From: an uncultured Lachnospiraceae bacterium
GTDB lineage: Bacteria; Bacillota; Clostridia; Lachnospirales; Lachnospiraceae
Direction of reading: 5' to 3'
NCBI GenBank assembly: GCA_902795625.1
Contig: CADBLW010000374.1
Location: 1 to 5,566, forward strand
DNA: 5,566 nt
The first letter of the stretch is position 1. Each line of letters starts with the position of its first letter. Positions 1-3,908 of the stretch are shown here, piece by piece. A program made the translations under genes and the position numbers. Under the pieces are notes generated by a model. It was not told the DNA's origin and searched no databases. It saw only the letters and a program-made list of their open reading frames with translations.

Positions 1-1451
1 GACTCATCCGGCACCTTCTCAACGCGGTCGCCCGGAATGCCCCAGATCTTGTCCTCCCAGTTCTCATGGTCGTCATAGTTCAGGTCGAACTTCGTCACCA
101 GCTTGTTGACGTCCGCAAGGTACTGAATTCTCTCAAGGCCCGTTGCCGCCTGGAATGCGCACTCCGGAAGGTGAGATTTTTCGCCGCCCGAGTAGAATAC
201 GGGAACCGGCACGTCGCTGTTCATGCGCTTGTCGCCTACGGAAAGGCCGAACGGGTTGTTCTTCACCGGGAACAACGCGCTTGCGGGTGCAAGTCCGGCG
301 AACAGCTCCGGATACTCCTGGAACATATCCCATGTCTTGCCGCTTCCCATAGAGAAGCCGGTGGCGTAGATGCGATGCTCGTCGATGTTGTATTTCTTCT
401 TCAGATCCTCGATCACCTGAACGACCTCGGTCGCCGTCACATCCTGGTGATTCTCAAGCGACACGAACAGGAAGTTGTGCTTGTGCGCAACCGCCCACCA
501 GCCTGCCACGAAGGTCAGGTACATGGAGGTGTCTCCGCCGCCGTGGAAGCCCATCATCAGCGGCGCGGGACCGTTGTCGAAAATACCGTTGTTGTAATAC
601 GCAAAATAACCGACCTTATGCTCGGGCTGATCCTTGTAGCGTCCGCGGTTGTCCGGCGACGTCTTCACAAGCGTATAGCCCACATCCTCAGTCATGCCGA
701 GCTCCTCGAAATCGGGCTCGATCTCGATCTTGCCGCACCACATCTTGAACTTCTTCACAAAGGTCTTGAAATCCGCGCGGTAGTCCGCTTCCGCCTTCAC
801 GAGAAGGTTCTCGCACTCGCCGAACGCCGCGTTGACCTCCGCGGAGTTGCCCACGCTCAGGATTGCGATATCCTTGCGCTCCACCTGCGGGATCACCGAA
901 AGACCCTGCATCGAGCACATCGCCGGCGTGATCTCGCCCGGTCCCCACAGGTACTCGCCCTGCAGCGTCTTGAGAAGATGCGTCGCAACATAGTCGGCGG
1001 ATGCGCCGAAGCTGTATATATCCGCGCGGAAAATAGCGCCGCGCACAAAGTATCCCTGGAACTCTCTCGTGAAGAAGTTCGTGATCTCCACGATGCCGTC
1101 CTTGTAGAACGGGTTCATCTTCACCTCCGCGATCAAAGCCGCGTAGAGCTCCTCCGTCGCGTTGGCCCAGCCGCCCTCACAGGTCGGATAGACGAACAGA
1201 ACGCACGAATCCACCGCTGACGCGATATCTGCAAGTCCGCTTTCCTTCGCAAATGCGATCGCCGCCGCCATATCCTGCGGCTTCTCCTCAAACACCGTGA
1301 GCATCGGTGCGCGGAACGTGTAATTATTGACCTCCCCGTCAATCGTCGTCGCCGGAATGAACACCTTCAGATCGAACAGTTCAAACGTATGCCCCCAGCT
1401 CTTGCTTCCGTCCGGATAGAATGTTACTTCCGGTCTTTCCATCATTGCCAT
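1..1451 (-). CDS. alpha/beta hydrolase, esterase / PHB-depolymerase-like, with an apparent degenerate N-terminal hydrolase copy (3' end cut off)
   Basis: An open frame runs from the ATG at 1451 off the window edge; 483 residues are visible without a stop. The C-terminal half has the esterase pattern: an oxyanion-hole motif HGGG at residues 303-306 after a hydrophobic strand, then the nucleophile elbow G-F-S-M-G at 365-369 with Ser367 as the probable nucleophile. A strand with Gly-Gly-Glu follows at 422-424, where the acid residue of the triad usually lies. The catalytic His would be beyond the window. There is no signal peptide or membrane segment, so it is probably cytoplasmic. Residues 48-210 repeat the same order of elements in degraded form (G-A-S-A-D at 149-153, no HGGG), suggesting a duplicated pseudo-domain. 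The start is fixed by AGGAGGT 9 nt upstream; two further in-frame ATGs at 1445 and 1442 are worse placed. The substrate is unknown. Such folds include carbohydrate acetyl or feruloyl esterases, PHB depolymerases and peptidases. Frame is certain, family likely, function open. Confidence 0.9.
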   Translation of the reverse strand, partial: MAMMERPEVTFYPDGSKSWGHTFELFDLKVFIPATTIDGEVNNYTFRAPMLTVFEEKPQDMAAAIAFAKESGLADIASAVDSCVLFVYPTCEGGWANATEELYAALIAEVKMNPFYKDGIVEITNFFTREFQGYFVRGAIFRADIYSFGASADYVATHLLKTLQGEYLWGPGEITPAMCSMQGLSVIPQVERKDIAILSVGNSAEVNAAFGECENLLVKAEADYRADFKTFVKKFKMWCGKIEIEPDFEELGMTEDVGYTLVKTSPDNRGRYKDQPEHKVGYFAYYNNGIFDNGPAPLMMGFHGGGDTSMYLTFVAGWWAVAHKHNFLFVSLENHQDVTATEVVQVIEDLKKKYNIDEHRIYATGFSMGSGKTWDMFQEYPELFAGLAPASALFPVKNNPFGLSVGDKRMNSDVPVPVFYSGGEKSHLPECAFQAATGLERIQYLADVNKLVTKFDLNYDDHENWEDKIWGIPGDRVEKVPDE

Positions 1452-1460
1452 CTCTTGTAA

Positions 1461-1467
1461 ACCTCCT
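1461..1467 (-). promoter_or_regulatory. Shine-Dalgarno site of the hydrolase gene
   Basis: AGGAGGT on the minus strand is a full match to the anti-16S consensus and ends 9 nt before the ATG at 1451. It decides between three closely spaced in-frame ATGs (1451, 1445, 1442) and a far upstream in-frame ATG at 1601 that has no such site. Confidence 0.9.
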
Positions 1468-1496
1468 GAATTTCGTACATTTACGTGCACTGTCCC

Positions 1497-1512
1497 GCGG
1501 GCATGCTCCCGC
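1497..1512 (-). other. GC-rich hairpin in the hydrolase leader
   Basis: On the minus strand GCGGG and CCCGC form a 5-bp stem with a 6-nt loop, inside the predicted roughly 90-nt leader. It overlaps the 8-bp palindrome CCCGCGGG at 1494-1501. It lies 30 nt upstream of the ribosome binding site and has no U-run after it, so it is not a terminator. It may only be a modest leader structure. Confidence 0.3.
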
Positions 1513-1533
1513 TGCCGGGCTCCCTCAAAAACG

Positions 1534-1586
1534 AATACACATTGCAGGAAGTGTACCATACAAAGGCAGCTCCGACAATGTGTATT
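1534..1586. repeat. 11-bp inverted repeat around the hydrolase promoter
   Basis: AATACACATTG at 1534-1544 is the exact reverse complement of CAATGTGTATT at 1576-1586, with 31 nt between. The centres are 42 bp apart, about four helical turns. One arm overlaps the proposed -35 box and the other covers the predicted transcription start, so a dimeric or tetrameric regulator binding both arms would control the promoter. If transcription started further upstream, the arms could instead pair as a long-loop RNA hairpin. Confidence 0.5.
1550..1578 (-). promoter_or_regulatory. probable promoter of the hydrolase gene
   Basis: On the minus strand TTGTCG (1578-1573, four of six to TTGACA) is followed after exactly 17 bp by TACACT (1555-1550, four of six to TATAAT). 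A TG one base upstream of the -10 box gives an extended -10. The predicted start near 1543 leaves a leader of about 90 nt. The hexamers are imperfect, but the spacing, the extended -10 and the inverted repeat around it support the call. Confidence 0.45.
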
Positions 1587-1634
1587 GTTATCTGAATTCA
1601 TAACTGAGGAAACATTTTCCTGCGGCTGCGGCAT

Positions 1635-1652
1635 CATTTTCCGCGGAAAATG
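1635..1652. promoter_or_regulatory. 18-bp perfect palindrome, copy 1
   Basis: CATTTTCCGCGGAAAATG is identical to the copy at 3684-3701; the shared sequence extends two bases further on the plus-strand left side (AT). It begins 52 nt past the nucleotidase stop codon and lies 184 nt upstream of the hydrolase start. Unlike copy 2, it has no good -35 and -10 boxes at its edges. It could be a remote operator for either neighbour, half of a looping pair, or one member of a scattered repeat family. No U-run follows on either strand, so it is a poor terminator. Confidence 0.6.
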
Positions 1653-1655
1653 AAC

Positions 1656-1680
1656 CTGCCGGCAGTTGGGAATTCTTCCC
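1656..1680. repeat. two further dyads after the nucleotidase gene
   Basis: CTGCCGGCAG (1656-1665) is a perfect 10-bp palindrome. GGGAA and TTCCC (1668-1672 and 1676-1680) are 5-bp arms around a 3-nt loop. With palindrome copy 1 they make three dyads in 46 bp, beginning 24 nt past the nucleotidase stop. They may stabilise the 3' end of that transcript or help end it. No typical U-tract is visible, so an intrinsic terminator cannot be claimed. Confidence 0.35.
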
Positions 1681-1703
1681 TGAAAGCCCGAACGCTCCAG
1701 GCG

Positions 1704-3602
1704 CTACTGCTGCTCCTCCACGAACACGATCCTGCCCTGTCCGGTGAGTTCGGTGTACTCCTCACCGATGACGCCGCTGAGGGAATCGCGGATGTAGTCG
1801 ATCAGCACCTGGTTGTCCAGTTTCACGCAGTCCTGCAAAAGCGGCGCACCATCGAACATGGTGTAGCCGTCACCGTTCTCTAGAAGCAGGTAGTTGTGGC
1901 CTGCGACCGTGTACTTTCTGTCCGGATCGATCGGCTCTCCTCCGACGAGAACATTCTTCACGCGGCGTTCGCCGGTGATCCCGGTGAACATGCCGTAGTC
2001 ATCCGAGGTGCACGTCGGATCGATGTAAGTATGGACCTCATACGTAAGCCCCGAAACCTGCAGGAAACCGCCGTTCTCGCCGGGCGCGGAGTGAGCGCCC
2101 CACTCGAGAGCGTCGAGGATCTGCTGCCCGGTCAGCTCGATCACACAGAGGTAGTTGCCGTACGGATGGACGTTCATGATCTCGCGGAGCGTGATGTCGC
2201 CCGCCTTGATCGTCTCACGGATGCCGCCGCCGTTGCAGATGCCGATGTCCGCGCCGGACTGGACACGGTACGCGTCCGCGACCAGATCGCCGAGGTTGGT
2301 TTCGGCACGACGTATCATGCGGATCGGCTTGTCGTTCTCGTCAACTGCGACGGGATCATGGATCGTGAGGTCGACCGCCGAGGTCGCAACGACCTCCTCA
2401 AACTTGTCACCGAGCACCTTGAAAGCCTCTGCTACCGCTGCCGTCATCTCATTGTCAAGGTTAAATGCCTCCGGTGCGGAGATCTCGCCCTCCCACGAGT
2501 ACAGTCCCATCGTGATCGTGCCGTCCGACGCGATCCTGCACCAGCCGACATTTTCCAACTTTGTGCCGCAGGCGCCGCGAAGGACCTTGCTGCCGCTTCT
2601 GTTGTTCATGGTGACGCAGTCCGTGTCGTGGCTGTGCCCGTCCAGAAGCACATCAAACCCGTCCGTGTTGGCGATCACATCAGCGTACGTGTAAGGCTTA
2701 TTTTCCGCCTCATTGCCGAGATGACCGACCACGACGACATACTCCGCGCCCTCCGCGCGGGCAGCGTCCGTCGCCTTCTGAACCGCATCATAAACGCCCT
2801 TGCCCGTGTCATCCTGCAAGAAGCCGTAGACGTATTCCTTATTCCCATCCTGAAAATACATCGGTGTCGAGGTCGTGAGCGTCTCCGGTGTCGTCACGCC
2901 GACAAAACCGATCTTTCTTCCGCCGATCTCGCAGATCACGTAGGGCTGTAAGACAAGCTCGCCCTTGTAGTTGAAGTTGCAGCTGATGTAGTTGAACTCC
3001 GCCTTCTTCGACAGCGCCAGAAACTGCTCCATCCCGTAGTCAAACTCATGATTGCCGGGGACGGCGACGCTGTAGCCCATCTTGTTCATCAGGTTGATCA
3101 GCTCCTCGCCGCGCGTCATGGTGCCGAGAGGCTCTCCCTGAATGTTGTCTCCGTCATCGACGAGAATGACCTCATCGCCCTGCTCCTGCAGATGTCTGCG
3201 GATCTCCCACAGTCCCGCGTAGCCGATGCCCTTGTCGACACCGCAGTGCACGTCGCCCGTAAACAGGATCACAATGTCACCGCTCTTCTCGACCGTCTTC
3301 GTGATCTCCGGCGTCGGCGTTGCCTCTGCCGCACCCGTGGGCGTCACCCCCGGGGAAACCTCGGACGTCGGTGTCGGTTCCGCCTCCCCTGTTGGTGTAG
3401 CTTCCGGCGCTGCTTCTGCAGTAACCTCGGGCGTTGCCGTGGCCTCCGCCGCAGGTGTCTCCGTTGCCGCGGGTTTCTTCGTATTCTTACCGCAGGCCGC
3501 CGACACGAGCATCATCATCGCAATGAGAGCGATCCACACCGCCCGTGCGCCTGCCTTCTTCCTTCCGGAAACAGCCCGTCTCCGGTTCCTCAAATTCCTC
3601 AT
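1704..3602 (-). CDS. lipid-anchored 5'-nucleotidase / metallophosphatase (UshA/CD73-like)
   Basis: This 632-residue protein should hydrolyse nucleotides or related phosphomonoesters to nucleoside and phosphate on the outer face of the membrane. It begins with an Arg/Lys-rich stretch and a hydrophobic segment, and ends its lipoprotein signal at Ser-Ala-Ala-Cys with Cys37 as the lipidated residue. Residues 42-105 are a Pro/Thr/Ala/Glu linker. The metallophosphatase domain follows with D117-x-H119, GD152, GNHEFD (N184, H185 and D188; the His/Asp pair matches the UshA dyad), H294 and GHSH (H323, H325). The substrate-binding C-terminal domain has NGGGIR (457-462), GGFLQVSG (511-518) and GDGYTMF (577-583). 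F513 and Y580 sit where the family stacks the base. All expected metal ligands are present. The start at 3602 puts the basic residues directly before the hydrophobic helix; the longer frame to 3737 would run through the promoter. There is no LPXTG anchor. Exact substrate is unproven; 2',3'-cyclic phosphodiesterase activity is possible. Confidence 0.95.
   Translation of the reverse strand: MRNLRNRRRAVSGRKKAGARAVWIALIAMMMLVSAACGKNTKKPAATETPAAEATATPEVTAEAAPEATPTGEAEPTPTSEVSPGVTPTGAAEATPTPEITKTVEKSGDIVILFTGDVHCGVDKGIGYAGLWEIRRHLQEQGDEVILVDDGDNIQGEPLGTMTRGEELINLMNKMGYSVAVPGNHEFDYGMEQFLALSKKAEFNYISCNFNYKGELVLQPYVICEIGGRKIGFVGVTTPETLTTSTPMYFQDGNKEYVYGFLQDDTGKGVYDAVQKATDAARAEGAEYVVVVGHLGNEAENKPYTYADVIANTDGFDVLLDGHSHDTDCVTMNNRSGSKVLRGACGTKLENVGWCRIASDGTITMGLYSWEGEISAPEAFNLDNEMTAAVAEAFKVLGDKFEEVVATSAVDLTIHDPVAVDENDKPIRMIRRAETNLGDLVADAYRVQSGADIGICNGGGIRETIKAGDITLREIMNVHPYGNYLCVIELTGQQILDALEWGAHSAPGENGGFLQVSGLTYEVHTYIDPTCTSDDYGMFTGITGERRVKNVLVGGEPIDPDRKYTVAGHNYLLLENGDGYTMFDGAPLLQDCVKLDNQVLIDYIRDSLSGVIGEEYTELTGQGRIVFVEEQQ
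3288..3479 (-). repeat. Pro/Thr/Ala/Glu-rich low-complexity linker of the nucleotidase
   Basis: Residues 42-105 consist of imperfect repeats built on Ala-Thr-Pro-Thr and Thr-Pro-Glu. They separate the lipidated Cys37 from the catalytic domain. This is a typical cell-wall-spanning spacer of Gram-positive surface lipoproteins and a likely site of length variation between strains. Confidence 0.8.
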
Positions 3603-3613
3603 GTTCTGCACTT

Positions 3614-3617
3614 TCCT
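3614..3617 (-). promoter_or_regulatory. Shine-Dalgarno site of the nucleotidase gene
   Basis: AGGA within a purine-rich stretch on the minus strand ends 11 nt before the ATG at 3602. It is weaker and somewhat farther away than the hydrolase site, but together with the lipoprotein signal it supports 3602 over the in-frame ATG at 3737. Confidence 0.6.
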
Positions 3618-3633
3618 TTTCTGTACTCGATAT

Positions 3634-3667
3634 CGCGCGGGTGACAGTATGTGCGCGCACCCGCGCG
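3634..3667 (-). other. strong 5' leader stem-loop of the nucleotidase mRNA
   Basis: CGCGCGGGTG and CACCCGCGCG are perfect 10-bp arms around a 14-nt loop. With the promoter proposed at 3677-3705, the transcript would start near 3670, so this hairpin forms almost the extreme 5' end. The ribosome binding site stays unpaired about 17 nt downstream. No U-run follows, so it is not an intrinsic terminator. A role in mRNA stability is possible. A competing 10-bp palindrome, GTGCGCGCAC (3651-3660), overlaps the loop and one arm. Confidence 0.55.
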
Positions 3668-3676
3668 GCCAAGTGG

Positions 3677-3705
3677 ATTTTATCATTTTCCGCGGAAAAT
3701 GGCAA
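3677..3705 (-). promoter_or_regulatory. promoter of the nucleotidase gene
   Basis: On the minus strand TTGCCA (3705-3700, five of six to TTGACA) is followed after exactly 17 bp by TAAAAT (3682-3677, five of six to TATAAT). A TG one base before the -10 box gives an extended -10. This is the best promoter in the window. The predicted start near 3670 gives a leader of about 68 nt. Palindrome copy 2 fills the spacer. Confidence 0.7.
3684..3701. promoter_or_regulatory. 18-bp perfect palindrome, copy 2: candidate operator in the nucleotidase promoter
   Basis: CATTTTCCGCGGAAAATG covers the spacer between the -35 and -10 boxes of the nucleotidase promoter and overlaps two bases of the -35 box. A protein bound here would exclude RNA polymerase, the classic repressor position. 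The central dinucleotide is GC rather than the CG usual for LacI-family operators, and it does not match CcpA, ArgR, Rex, NrdR or LexA sites as I know them. The regulator is therefore not identified. Confidence 0.6.
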
Positions 3706-3712
3706 ACAAATC

Positions 3713-3732
3713 CTTGCGGGAACGCTTGCGGG
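3713..3732. repeat. two direct CTTGCGGG repeats upstream of the nucleotidase promoter
   Basis: CTTGCGGG occurs at 3713-3720 and 3725-3732, a 12-bp step. They lie 8-27 bp upstream of the nucleotidase -35 box, a position open to an activator. Two short copies could also arise by chance. Confidence 0.3.
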
Positions 3733-3750
3733 GACAAGACTTTTCAAAAC

Positions 3751-3779
3751 TTCCACAAAAATTCCACACAGTTTCCATA
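3751..3779 (+). promoter_or_regulatory. three TTCCA repeats at exact 11-bp spacing, candidate response-regulator site
   Basis: TTCCACA (3751), TTCCACA (3762) and TTCCATA (3773) start exactly 11 bp apart, so they face the same side of the helix. Tandem direct repeats with 10-11 bp steps are typical of OmpR/PhoB-family response regulators; the Bacillus PhoP box also has an 11-bp step, though its TTnACA-type unit is not matched exactly. If the TATACT at 3800-3805 is the -10 box of the plus-strand gene, the repeats would lie at about -33 to -61, a normal activator position. Confidence 0.4.
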
Positions 3780-3790
3780 CTCGCTCCTAC

Positions 3791-3818
3791 TTGACGTAGT
3801 ATACTCAGCTCAGATAAG
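3791..3818 (+). promoter_or_regulatory. probable promoter of the carbohydrate-binding lipoprotein gene
   Basis: TTGACG (3791-3796, five of six to TTGACA) is followed after 16 bp by GATAAG (3813-3818, four of six to TATAAT), giving a start near 3825 and a leader of about 84 nt. An alternative is TATACT at 3800-3805 (five of six) with no -35 box but with the TTCCA repeats directly upstream, as in activator-dependent promoters. TATACT lies in an 8-bp palindrome, AGTATACT (3798-3805). Confidence 0.4.
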
Positions 3819-3875
3819 AAAAACAGCGACCGAAATACACAAAGATGTGTGGATGGAAACAACAGGGAAATTACG

Positions 3876-3892
3876 GCGGATCCCGGATCCGC
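3876..3892. promoter_or_regulatory. 17-bp inverted repeat in the lipoprotein leader
   Basis: GCGGATCC and GGATCCGC are perfect 8-bp arms around a single C. As RNA this can fold as a 7-bp stem with a 3-nt loop, ending 5 nt before the GAGG ribosome binding site. It could be a downstream operator or a leader hairpin affecting ribosome access. A weak 5-bp hairpin (ACACA/TGTGT, 3837-3850) lies upstream in the same leader. Confidence 0.45.
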
Positions 3893-3897
3893 AGAAA

Positions 3898-3901
3898 GAG
3901 G
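3898..3901 (+). promoter_or_regulatory. Shine-Dalgarno site of the carbohydrate-binding lipoprotein gene
   Basis: GAGG ends 7 nt before the ATG at 3909. The in-frame ATG at 3849 has no comparable site and would place 20 polar residues before the signal peptide, so 3909 is preferred. Confidence 0.8.
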
Positions 3902-3908
3902 TACTCCT

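Noticed and set aside
1021..1034. CCGCGCGGAAAAT-like sequence inside the hydrolase gene as a third palindrome copy
   Set aside because: It only matches one side of the 18-mer and is not a dyad of the same form; it is explained by coding sequence.
66..1220. Long plus-strand open frame of 384 codons
   Set aside because: It lies opposite the hydrolase gene, whose minus-strand frame has clear HGGG and GFSMG motifs and a strong ribosome site. The plus-strand translation has an Arg/His/Leu/Val-rich composition typical of antisense frames in GC-rich DNA and no recognisable domain.
1452..1601. In-frame upstream extension of the hydrolase to an ATG at 1601
   Set aside because: The frame is open, but there is no ribosome site at 1601, the extra 50 residues have no hydrolase character, and the stretch contains the proposed promoter. 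AGGAGGT directly upstream of 1451 decides the start.
1635..1652. Palindrome copy 1 as an intrinsic terminator
   Set aside because: The stem would be AT-rich with a 4-nt GC loop and there is no U-run after it on either strand.
1896..2951. Plus-strand open frame of 351 codons
   Set aside because: It is antisense to the nucleotidase C-terminal and catalytic domains, which hold all expected motifs, and it shows the same antisense-like composition.
3603..3737. Longer nucleotidase start at 3737
   Set aside because: It would add 45 residues before a complete lipoprotein signal and would run through the promoter, the palindrome and the leader hairpin.
3849..3908. Longer start of the carbohydrate-binding lipoprotein at 3849
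   Set aside because: The extra 20 residues are polar and precede a normal lipoprotein signal; the good ribosome site belongs to 3909.
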